From contig OZ025702.1 of NCBI GenBank assembly GCA_964019335.1, positions 186,001 to 250,000 on the forward strand: DNA of 64,000 bases. Direction: 5' to 3'. The notes under the pieces were generated by a model that had not been told where the DNA came from, searched no databases, and saw nothing but the letters and a program-made list of their open reading frames with translations. Source of the DNA: Diplonema japonicum (taxonomy: Eukaryota; Euglenozoa; Diplonemea; Diplonemida; Diplonemidae). A program made the translations under genes and the position numbers. Of the stretch, positions 40,585-49,925 are shown in pieces; within the stretch, counting starts at the first letter, position 1, and each line of letters starts with the position of its first letter.

Positions 40585-43149
40585 ATGAGCGGCGGAGATC
40601 GTACAACCAGCGCCTCGCCGCGGAACACAAGCTTCGCCCAAGAAAATTCGTTCCTGGGAGCAACGGGAAGCTTCAGGAAGATGAGTCCGTCATACGGGGC
40701 GAGTTTTCGAACAGGGGCGCAGGTATTTCCTTTTTCTTATTCCTTTTTTTTTTTTTTTTTTTATTTTATCAACATCAACAGCGGCGAATTGGAGTAGCAA
40801 AGACGGCAGCATTCAGCGATTTCCGGATGTCAGGTGAGAACGACGTCGACCAGGACGACGAAGGCAGCGAGATCCCAGTGACGACATCGGTGGCGAGCAA
40901 CAACCCGCCAAGCCCGTACCCGAACAACAGCGAGGATGGGGCCTTAATGGCGCAGTCCACCACAGACTACTCCGACATCGACCTGAACTCACAAGGAGGC
41001 CGGTCCATGACCCGTGGCAGGGGCCGTGCAGGGTACGGTTCTTTCGAGCTTTCTGTGGAACCGTACCGAAGCATGCGGGGACACGAGGACCTGTCCGACG
41101 TCGGCACCACCGCACGCAGGGTCACGTCACGTTTCAGCAACCCGTGGACTGCTTCGTTCGAATCCGCGTTCTTCTCCTTTATCATCATTTTATCCACTTC
41201 TGTTGCACGGGGGAACCTCAACGAGACAGCCGTGGCAGGCATTGTCTCTCTCACAGCGGTTCTCGGGTTCGGTTTCTGTGTTTCATACGGAACCTTCCTT
41301 GAAGCAGCACGTGGTGAGAAATGGTCGTCTCACTACTCAAATCTTGATGAACGGTTGGAGACTCAAGGGTGGTCTGTAGAGAGCATCGAAGCTTACAAAT
41401 CAGATATTCGACCCAAGATGCAACGGCCCACAGTCGGGGACCTTGTCTGGGCAAGCGTAGTTCATATATCAGGTGCTTTGCTACCTGTTATGCCTGTTGT
41501 GATAGGGGAACTTGCTGATTGGCGGTTGGTGGTATGTGTCATGATAAAAAAAAAAATATATATATATATATATATGGGTCGATTTCAAAAACCCCCCCCC
41601 AAAATGAGGCCAATTGACACTTTCGTTGCATCTTTGGGCATGCCGCCCCCTTTAAAAAAAATTCTCCATATTTCCCGGCCCATATTAGGAAAGAACCCGG
41701 GTCAGAAATCGCTCAAGGGTGCTATTTTGACCTATGAAAAATTCAGTCTTAGGGTAAAAATCGGGTTTTAGTGGTTTTGGTAAAGTCAGAGAGTATGCTT
41801 TCAATAGCAAGAAATAGCGGAACTCACTGCTAGAAGGTGGCTGAAATGATGTTGGAAGTGGAAACCTTCATTTCCTAGTCTTCTGCGGCTGAGATGTGCT
41901 GCTGCTGAGTGGGCGACCTCGTTTCTTTTTCATACTATTAGGCCTTCTACCGCATTTTGGGGGGTTTTAAGAGGCTCATTCGTAGGTGTACTTGGTGCTT
42001 TGGGCTTGTCATGGGGTGTCGAGTATTTTTGTAATTAGGTTACTATTCTTTCTCGTTTTTCAAGTCCGGGAAGGCTATCAGGAACGTCCTCATACTCATC
42101 ACAAGATTCATAGACTGGGGGCCTTTTCTCTGCCCTGTCTGCATCGAGTTCTTTGATGATGTACTTTAGTTCTTTCTAGCTCGTGGACGCACACGTAGCA
42201 AGTACACCCTCCGGTGTGCTCCTGAGCTCATATGCACCTGTAAAATCCGGAAACTCAAGAATTTTCTTTGTACGGGCCAAAGACATCAGTAACTACATGC
42301 ACGGCGCACCGTATCGTATTGGTGATGTTAGCTATTTGTTCCACAGTTTTAATTGTTGTGGAACGAGGCACCCAAAACCAAACACGAGAGAGCACACCAA
42401 AGTGGCTGTCCCTGTTGTTTTTGCCGTGTTTCTCCCCCAGAAACCACAGGGAAAACGTCCGATCGGGATATACATAACGAAGACCAAAAAGAACAAAGTA
42501 GCAAAATTCCTTTGCACGAAAGTGACGCCCACCGTCAGTCCAGAGTATCCACTCCATTTTTTTCTTTATTTTTTTCTGTGCCCATGCTACTGTGGAACAA
42601 GACTTTTCCAACAGTAAGGCCAGCTGCCCTTATTTCATCATGTGTGATGTGGTCAAGCCTCATGCCTCTGACCAATTGGCGCCGTGTGGTGTCTTGTTGG
42701 CTACTAAATCAACCAGAAAATGATAGCAGAAGTGCCGCTAGAAGTTCCCCTTTACACACTACGCCACAAACTAGTGCAGCACAGTCGTTGCCACTGAGCT
42801 TCTCAAAAACCTCTGTGGCGAGTGTCCTGATCGCCGTGGTGTTCCCATTTACCCTTTCTCGGTCCGAATACCATTTTTTTTTACCCCTAGCTTCTCAACA
42901 GCAAGTTTAAAAGCATCCATTTTTGTCACTCCCTCTTTTACTGAATTTGTGCAAAGTGAAAAAACCCATTTTTGCCCCTAGGACTGAATTTTCTGGGTAC
43001 TAGTAACACTCACTTTCCCATTTTCTGGGGTGTTTTCTTTCCTAACCTGGGCCGGGAAAGTTGTAGAATTTTTTTCTTTGGGAAAAAGTACTTAGAGAAA
43101 TATTGAAAGTGTCAATTGGCCTCATTTTGGGGGGGGGGGTTTTGAAACG

Positions 43150-43192
<43 letters not shown>

Positions 43193-43384
43193 ATCTCACA
43201 GCCCACCATGATCACCTCGTCGTCTTTTACACTATCGTACTGTATCCTCATCCGGTCGTATCAGGTGAGCTGTGCCCCGCAACATGCTTTCACCGGCGCC
43301 ACAGCCTTCATCTCTCTTGTTGGTGTTGCCTTCGTGAGTGGTATTATGGTTGCCGTGGGGCATTTTTTTCACGAGGTGAGATAG
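40585..43384 (+). CDS. VIT/CCC1-like membrane transporter with transposon in an intron
   Basis: Exons 40585-40722, 40782-41531, 43202-43384; 356 aa. Long Ser/Gly-rich cytosolic N-terminus, then about five hydrophobic helices: SAFFSFIIILSTSV, VAGIVSLTAVLGFGFCVSYG, a hydrophilic stretch (EAARGEKWSSHYSNLDERLE) followed by PTVGDLVWASVVHISGALLP, and two final helices in the last exon. The order (two helices, charged cytosolic loop, then P-x-D-x-x-x-A-x-x-x-x-x-x-G-x-x-x-P) resembles vacuolar iron/manganese transporters (VIT1/CCC1), but the metal-binding Glu/Met set cannot be confirmed. Intron 1 is 59 nt; intron 2 is 1,670 nt and contains a long-TIR element. Splice phases agree (0/0) on both sides. 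Confidence 0.5.
41557..43190. mobile_element. Long-TIR transposon in the VIT-like intron
   Basis: About 1.6 kb flanked by (TA)n tracts (41557-41575 and 43155-43188). Inverted repeats of about 200 bases (41576-41785 and 42955-43154) share CCCCAAAATGAGGCCAATTG, AATTCAGTC and TTTCCCGGCCCA. Between them the minus strand holds short coding-like pieces (42240-42960), for example HITHDEIRAAGLTVGKVLFH and RSTTIKTVEQIANITNTIRC, broken by stops. No transposase motif is recognised. Probably inserted at a TA site. Confidence 0.6.
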
Positions 43385-44118
43385 AACGCTTTTCTCTTCT
43401 CTTCTCTTCTCTTCTCCCTTTTTTCTTCTTTTTCTTCTTCTTTTGTGTGGTGTTTTCTTTCGCGTGGCGTATTTCAAATTGGCCCTCATCCTTTTTTTCT
43501 TTCTTTTTTCTTTTTCTTTCTTTCTTTTTTTTTTTTTTTTCATTTTTTTCCTCGAGAGTAAAACGTATTTACCTTCTGTTTAACAAAAAAAGAAAGAAAG
43601 AAAAAGGTGGTGGGGGGCAAAAGCAGCATTTGCAGAGTGAAGTGTTCTGCATTTTATTATTAAACTTTTTTGTGCAATGAACATTGAGAAAACAAAACAA
43701 AAACAAAAAAAACGAAAACAAAAAAAGATTGGAAGTGCAAAACGAGGAAAGGAGAACTATATATCTTAATCTTTTGTACTGGAATAAAAACGTCTCGAAA
43801 AAAATAAGAAGAAAAAAAAATGAGGGAAAAAATCTGTATTTTACTTCAACACTTCCATCTCACCTGTGAAAAAAACCTGGGAAGTGTAATGTGGTATAAA
43901 AAGAAAGAAAAAAAAAAAAGAAAAAAAACCGAAGTACGAACCCCGTTCCTTAAGTTTTAAGAGACTTTCTTGAGTAAAAAATTATAAAGTGAAGAACAAC
44001 AAAATAAAGATCCATGCCCCGAGTATGGTGTTTACAGCTTTAAAATTCTGTTTTTTTTTTTTTTTTTTTGTCGCGGTAAAATGCCGCTCGTGCGCACAAA
44101 CAAATGGAGCGCCAAACT

Positions 44119-44158
<40 letters not shown>

Positions 44159-44365
44159 CTTTCTTTCTTTTTCTTTTTTTTTTGTTGGCGCGTAGCCCTC
44201 TTTATTTTCTTATTTTCCCTCCCCCCTTTTTTTTTCTCGCTCTGTCACCTGACAGGAGAAAGATAGCAACTTTGTAACAAAATGGAAGAGGGGGAAAAGA
44301 CAAAAAAGAAGAAGAAAAAAGACCGGCAAAACAGCTTTGGCCTCGTTTTTGCACGAACAATAAAA
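43385..44365. other. Intergenic
   Basis: No gene seen. CTTTT repeats at 43390-43416, long T run at 44121-44158, several A-rich tracts. Confidence 0.4.
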
Positions 44366-44425
44366 TAGCTATTTATAGCTATACAAAAAATGACTCATTT
44401 GAGTCACTCTTCACTGCTTTCACTG

Positions 44426-44465
<40 letters not shown>

Positions 44466-44778
44466 CCACGCAGGTCAGCTTTTTTAGAGATTTACCTAAG
44501 GTAATATGGGGTAGCTGTTTCGCCCGTAGCATTTTAAGGGGGAAATAAAGCACTTATTCCCACTTTTAAGGGCCGGAATGGCCTCAGATGGCTAAAGATA
44601 GTCACCTCCGCCCCATTTTTTTTTTTTTTTTTTTTTTTTTTCCAATGGGTGCATTTTTTTTTCCACGGCGAGACTCATTTTTTCAAAATCTTATAATTCT
44701 ATAAGTTAAATAATAGCCGTTTCGCGTTTAATAATGAGTCCCCTAGTGAGTGAAGAAAATGACGAAGAGTGAAATAAA
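44366..44778. mobile_element. MITE-like element, copy B
   Basis: About 80% like copy A over its centre: ACTCTTCACTGCTTTCACTG, TAAGGTAATATGGGG, TTATTCCCACTTTTAAGGGC, and the end GTGAGTGAAGAAAATGACG then AAGAGTGAAATAAA. Left inverted repeat is shortened and a 37-nt T run has expanded at 44428-44465. Confidence 0.7.
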
Positions 44779-45086
44779 TTTAAAAAAAAAAAAAAGAAAG
44801 GCAGGTATTATGAGCAGATAACCGTTCGGACTTCTTCATTTCTCCCTCGCCTTCCTTCCCTGGAATTAGTTTTCTTTCTTATCCCCCCCAAGCCTCTCTT
44901 TCCCTTCAACCTCCCAGCGTATGTTCTTCTTTCCAGTTTTCTTCTTTTTCTTTTTTTTTAAAATTTTATTTTTCTATTTGTTTCTTCTGGTATACTTCTC
45001 TGTTCTTCTTCTTTTTTCTTCTTTTCCTCTTTTGAACAACAAAACAACAATAATAACAAAAAAAAGGGGGGGGGAGGGGAGAGAGC
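44779..45086. other. Intergenic, pyrimidine-rich leader
   Basis: No gene seen; C/T tract 44820-45034 before the next ATG. Confidence 0.4.
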
Positions 45087-46130
45087 ATGTTAAGCAATCC
45101 AACCAGCCCGCGGACACCAAGGGTCAATAACCTGTTTACGCAGCTGCTTGCAAGCGACGTGCCTCTCGCGATTCTAAAAGGGTTGTGTCAAATAGTTGGG
45201 GTAGACAACGGGGTGATATGGGGGAAGAAGAACACAAGGGACAAGCTGGTAAAGACGGCCGAGATCGGGCGGCTAAGCAAACACGAACAGGCAAAGCACT
45301 GCGTGGAAAAGCAGGTCGTGTCACACGTCTCCACGCTAATGTCCGACACGAAGAGCGAGAACGGAAAGAAGCGGCAATCTGTCCTATCTGTGTACATCGC
45401 GACCACCCCAGGAGGCGTGGTTCAACTCCAGAAGGACACACCTTTTTCAAAAGAAGAAGAAGCCGTGGCTGTGGTCTGCGGGCGGTTGTTGTGCGCGGTC
45501 CAATCAGGCGACCCCGGGTCCTTCATCCAACCACAGGTGGTCCACAACGTTGACGTTGTTCAAGCAAACGAAGAGCAGCCCCAGGTAGCCATTCGCCTTG
45601 TGAACGACGCCCAACAGCATAGCGATATGCTAACAGTTCTTCTACATAAAAAAATAGCATTGCTGCAAAGCTGCGAGGTGAAGACGAAAGAGATCGAAGC
45701 CACCGTAGAACGGCTCATGGGAGAGAACGCTTTACTGAACGAGGGGCTGCAAAACCTACACAAAAAACTCAATGGGAGCACCAAGAGGGTCAGAGAGCTT
45801 GAAGACGATGTGAAATACTATAAAAGAAGGGTTGTGGAGACCCCAGCCGCAGCTACCCCTTCCCCTGCTCCGTCAGTGGCAAGAACACCATCGCCGATTC
45901 CCTTGGATCCCCGGCCAGTGCTTGCTTCGTCGGCTACACTTGGTTTCTTCACGCAACAACTTGGGTCCTCTCAACGATTCTCCGCCACGCTTCTCCAGCC
46001 GCCGTCTCCGCCCAGATTGGGAAACCCGCGGAAAAAAAGTACCATCCAGTACGCACATTGGAACGGGAAATCAGTCAGCCCAGCGAATCCGCCCCGTTAC
46101 GGCAAGAAAGTCTACGATCTGGATAGATAG
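45087..46130 (+). CDS. GAF-like and coiled-coil protein
   Basis: Single exon, 347 aa. Residues 15-145 have the layout of a GAF domain (helix LFTQLLASDVPLAILKGLCQ, strand ending GVIWGKKN, then SVLSVYIATTPGGVVQLQKD and PFSKEEEAVAVVCGRLLCAV). GAF folds bind small ligands or dimerise; ligand residues are not conserved enough to name one. Residues 175-250 form a coiled coil (LLHKKIALLQSCEVKTKEIE, then VERLMGENALLNEGLQNL). The tail is Pro/Ser-rich with TPSPxP motifs. This layout (GAF plus coiled coil) occurs in ciliary proteins of protists, but no family is identified. Confidence 0.55.
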   Translation: MLSNPTSPRTPRVNNLFTQLLASDVPLAILKGLCQIVGVDNGVIWGKKNTRDKLVKTAEIGRLSKHEQAKHCVEKQVVSHVSTLMSDTKSENGKKRQSVLSVYIATTPGGVVQLQKDTPFSKEEEAVAVVCGRLLCAVQSGDPGSFIQPQVVHNVDVVQANEEQPQVAIRLVNDAQQHSDMLTVLLHKKIALLQSCEVKTKEIEATVERLMGENALLNEGLQNLHKKLNGSTKRVRELEDDVKYYKRRVVETPAAATPSPAPSVARTPSPIPLDPRPVLASSATLGFFTQQLGSSQRFSATLLQPPSPPRLGNPRKKSTIQYAHWNGKSVSPANPPRYGKKVYDLDR

Positions 46131-46250
46131 ATATCTTTTCCAGCCCGTTCTATTTTTTTTTTTTTTTCTCCCCCTCCTTGTCACCTGGAAAAAAAAAAAA
46201 AAAAATCAAAAAGAGGGAGGAGGGTGGCGACTCCGGTTCGCCCGGGTCAC

Positions 46251-47033
46251 ATGACCGAAATAGCAGAGCTGCAGACCGCCATCGCGGATCAAATACTGCA
46301 AAATGGAAAAGAAGAAGCTGCCATGGTGAAGCAACGGGCAAGGCGGCGGTCAACGGACGACACGGCCCCCATCGAGGGAAAAAGCTTCACGATATGGCTG
46401 ATACTGGTAGCGCTGCTGGTGTTGGTGGTGGGCGGGCTGGGGTGGAAAAAGATCAAAACATGGCGATGGGTCGGTAGCATGGTGTTCGTGCACTTGAATC
46501 TCATTCTGGGCAGACACCAGGTCGGGATGAGCTGGGTGGGGTTAAGACAAATCGGTCTCGGGTTTGCTGTCCTCTGCGGTGTGTTTTCCTACCCCAACGC
46601 TGTCCTCAGCGGTATAGGTCTCATGGGTGTGGTGTTGTCTGCCTTCCCTATCTCTTCACATGTGAACGGATCTGACGTGGCAGCGGCTGCAGCTGTACTG
46701 CTCGCATCTGGGTTCTCGCGAGTTTCATGGACTTTTTACCGGGATTTGTACACGGTCTTCTCAGCCCACTCCAACCACAACGTCCCATGGTGCTATGCAG
46801 CTGTGTCCCTCATCCTTTTCTTTCAGCTGTTCAGCACGGTTACCTTAGCGTACTTCCTTGCCACTGTCCTCTCGCACCAGCTTACCTACCCGTCTCTATC
46901 CCTCACGCATGCTACCGACAAGCTCTCAGGCCACCTCCCTTCTGCCCTGTTTACTGCTGTTGTGTGTTTCCTCGTCGTGGCCTCTAGCGCCTTGCACCAT
47001 AATTTCCCCGGTAACAACTCGTGGTTTTGGTGA
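46251..47033 (+). CDS. Multi-pass membrane protein, unknown
   Basis: Single exon, 260 aa; first ATG in frame is at 46251. Soluble basic N-terminus (about 45 residues), then roughly seven hydrophobic helices (FTIWLILVALLVLVVGGLGW first; SALFTAVVCFLVVASSALHH last). No signal peptide or conserved motif recognised. A His/Asn-rich loop (YTVFSAHSNHNVPWC) lies between helices five and six. Preceded by a 15-nt T run and CTCCCCCTCCTTGTCACC. Confidence 0.6.
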   Translation: MTEIAELQTAIADQILQNGKEEAAMVKQRARRRSTDDTAPIEGKSFTIWLILVALLVLVVGGLGWKKIKTWRWVGSMVFVHLNLILGRHQVGMSWVGLRQIGLGFAVLCGVFSYPNAVLSGIGLMGVVLSAFPISSHVNGSDVAAAAAVLLASGFSRVSWTFYRDLYTVFSAHSNHNVPWCYAAVSLILFFQLFSTVTLAYFLATVLSHQLTYPSLSLTHATDKLSGHLPSALFTAVVCFLVVASSALHHNFPGNNSWFW

Positions 47034-47339
47034 AAAATTAGGGGGAAAAAAAAAAGGAAAAAAAAAAAAAAACCCTTCGATGTTTAAAAAAAAAAAAAAA
47101 AAAAAAGCGGGGGTACACCGAGAGGGAAAGAGAATTCCAAAAAGATGAAGAGACTTTGTTTTCCCTTCCGTTTCCCCCCCCCCCCTTTTTTTTCCAAGCG
47201 TCCTGCCACACACCGCAGGTACCCTTAAATGTCTCTCTCTCTCTTTTTTTTTTGTTTTTTTTTTTTTTTAAGCACCCACACACACGCACCACTTTTAGTT
47301 TCTCTTCGTCCTCTTCGACTTTATAAAGTCGCTTGGCCA

Positions 47340-47491
47340 ATGAAGGAGGATGACCAAAGTCCAGATGCAAAAGTGAAAAAAGAAAAGGGACAGCACTCTA
47401 CAACAATAAGAAGAAAGGCCTCGGTTTATCTTCCCCTGGGGATGTGACTGACGAGGAGGTCTTTAAGCAACACAAGCTTCCCTCGGACTAA
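47340..47491 (+). pseudogene. Possible small ORF with frameshift
   Basis: ATG at 47340 reads MKEDDQSPDAKVKKEKG; after the A-rich GTGAAAAAAGAAAAGGG stretch the reading that looks coding shifts frame to GTALYNNKKKGLGLSSPGDV then EEVFKQHKLPSD and stop at 47491. Either a one-base homopolymer error, a broken gene, or chance. About 50 codons in total. Confidence 0.3.
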
Positions 47492-47671
47492 AGAGAGTAA
47501 TTTTTTTTTCTCTTATTCTCTCTCTTGTATTTTTTTTTCTTCCCTCCCTCATTCTTTATAATGGGTTGCCCACCAAGAAATGGTGTCTCCCTCTCTCTCT
47601 CTCTTTTCCCACACTCGCACCCCATCATTGCCGTGCCTGTCCCATTTATAAGGGCCAGACACCGATGTAAT

Positions 47672-47708
<37 letters not shown>

Positions 47709-48515
47709 CTTGCCCTCTTTTTTTCTACTTTTTTGGTTTGGTGCCACCGAGCAAGGAAAGTCGAAAAGAAGAATGCGGGGCCCGTGTTTTTAACTTCTTT
47801 TTTTCTCTTCTTCTTTTTTTTTTGCTGTACAAGAACAAGCCATTGACTGTTCGAGGAGGCATGATGGCTATGAGCACAAGCCCAGTTCCTCTTTTTTTTC
47901 CTCTTTTTTTTCTCTTTTTTTTCTCACTCCAAGAAAGAACACCTGTTGGGCGGCTCGTCCCATCTTTGATTCAAATCGATACGAGCAGTAGAGTACATAA
48001 AAAAAAAAGGGTGAGAGAGCAAAAGAAGGAAAGAAAGAAAAAAAAGAAAAAGGGTGTAACTCCTTGGAAAGAATAAGAGGACCTTAAACTGCTCTCTTGC
48101 CCCGCTGCTTTTTTATTATTTTTTTTTTTTTTATACTGCTGGCTTTGTCTCCTCTTTTTATTTTATTTTTTTTCCATGTCTGGCCGCCTTTATGTGTGAA
48201 AGAAAAGAAGAAGAAAAAAAAAAAAAAAAGAAAAGGTAAAAAAAAAAGGGGGGAAGGTGAATTTTATTGATCCTGGCAAATCGGTTCCGTGCTCCAGTAT
48301 TTTTATATATTGTACATGCATTAGTGCGAGCCTATTCAATGGAAAGTGTTGTGTGAAAGCCTCACTGGAACGTGTAATAAGTCTAGTCTTGTTGTTTTGT
48401 GTTGAAACAGATACTCATAGGCTGTTATGTGGTTACAGGGTCCAAAAAAAAAGAAAGTAGTGTAGGGTGGGGGGTTTTTTTTTCTTCACCAAAAAAAAAA
48501 AAATAAGAGAAAACT

Positions 48516-48627
48516 GCTAACTAGATCCCCCAAGTTTGAGGGCGGACTTTAAGTATTTTGAAAACACTAGGGGTGGGGGGGGGGGATGGACTTTTGAGCA
48601 TTTCTGAAACTTAGGGGTCTAGTTAGC
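48516..48627. mobile_element. Short foldback element
   Basis: 112 bases bounded by inverted GCTAACTAGATCCCCCAAG and CTTAGGGGTCTAGTTAGC, with a 3-bp direct repeat ACT at each edge (48513-48515, 48628-48630). A G run lies inside. No coding capacity. Confidence 0.6.
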
Positions 48628-48677
48628 ACTCCACCCAAAAATTAATTTTGCAAAAAAAAAAAAAAAAAAAAAAAAAA

Positions 48678-49214
48678 TAGCTATTTACTGCCAACAAGTA
48701 ATGACTTTACCGTTACCTCGAGGTCGGTAAAGCATTACTTGGCGGTAGGTAAGTGGTTTTATTTCACGACACTCTGAAATTACTTCACCACGAGGGGCAC
48801 AACAGGGTGACAAGGGGTACAACAAGAGAGGGGTTACAAAGGTTACAATACAAGTTGTTTTTCCTCCTTTTGTTGACTAAGAGCTGCCGCTGTCGCTAGC
48901 ATTGCCACTGTCACCATCTCTAATCAGGCCTTCCCATACCTAGCGCGGCCGCTGGCTCCTTTTTTTCTGCTGCTTCGGTTTTTTGAAGTCTTTTGGGGTG
49001 CTTGGGTAAGCTGACTAAGTTACCCTTACCCACAGAAGAGTTACCCACAGAAACTGGGAACAAGGCCTAGCCAAAAGTGGGCAAATTGGGAGGAAAAAGT
49101 AGCCCAACCCTATTACTTCACGGAAAACAGGCCATTATTTCACCGTGAAGTAATGAGATTTAGCGTGAAGTAATGCCCCCAGTGCGTGAAGTAATTTCTG
49201 AAGAGTGAAATAAA
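48678..49214. mobile_element. MITE-like element, copy C
   Basis: Same architecture as copy A: a left hairpin (TACTGCCAACAAGTAATGAC with its near-complement at about 48721-48750), then inverted TTTTATTTCAC...TTACTTCACCACG and CGTGAAGTAATTTC...GTGAAATAAAA ends. Where A has TTAAATAATG, C has GTGAAGTAATG. The centre (48800-49090) is unrelated to A and B. Confidence 0.65.
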
Positions 49215-49545
49215 AAAAAAAGGGGGGGGGGGAAAACTACTACATGTGTTATTTTTTTAAAAAAAAATTTTTTTTTTGCTCTGTAAGAAGGAAAGAGAGC
49301 TGGGAGAGGGAGGAGAAAAAAAAAGAGGAAAAAGGGAAGATGAAAAAGGAAGGAAAAAAAGTGGAAACAGGAGGGGCCAAAAGGGGGAGAGATGGAGAAG
49401 AGGCAGAAGAATAAAAAAGGGAGTATAGCAACTCTTGAGATTCGAAAAGCAAATAGGAAGAAAATAGACCATTTGTCTAGTTTTCTCGTCAAGGCAAGAT
49501 AGAAGAAGGGGGGTAAAAAATCTCTTGATGTCTGTATATCTGTAC

Positions 49546-49578
<33 letters not shown>

Positions 49579-49925
49579 AAACTTCCCCCTCTTCCTCCCC
49601 TGTTTTCTCTCTTTGGTTTCTTCTCTTAATTCGGGGTGGTCCTCAAGTGGGCGGCCCTTAAACACTGCCTTTGTTTTCCTCGTCTCTGTGCACATTCTTT
49701 TTTTTCCTTTTTTTTCTTTTTCTTTTACGCTTCTTATGCACACAACGGGATTGGTTTCCTTTATTGTTTTCTTTGGGCAGTTACCCTTTCCCATTTTTTT
49801 AATAAAAAAAAAAAGAAGAAAAAAAAAATGTATCCTTTTTTTTTTTTTTTTGTGTTCTACCTTCCCCCCTTTTTAAAAAAAAAAGAAACCAGATTACACT
49901 CAATAAAAATGGAATCACCGCGCAC
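49215..49925. other. Intergenic
   Basis: No gene seen. A run at 49547-49576, pyrimidine tracts at 49577-49640 and 49697-49730. A short upstream ATG at 49909 is out of frame with the next gene. Confidence 0.4.

Larger units (their letters stand above)
47034..48677. other. Intergenic with weak coding-like pieces
   Basis: Homopolymer-rich. One frame at 47525-48076 is open across T runs but low in complexity apart from short stretches (LVPPSKESRKEECGARVF; RTPVGRLVPSLIQIDTSSRV); I see no family. The stretch 48250-48450 is non-repetitive but without a recognisable product or RNA. Confidence 0.35.

Noticed and set aside
42183-42617. Plus-strand frame inside the long-TIR element
   Set aside because: The better coding-like signals in the element are on the minus strand and broken; no transposase motif on the plus strand.
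47525-48076. 183-codon frame upstream of the MITE copy C
   Set aside because: Mostly Phe, Leu and Lys runs from homopolymers; short sensible parts are not joined by convincing splice sites.
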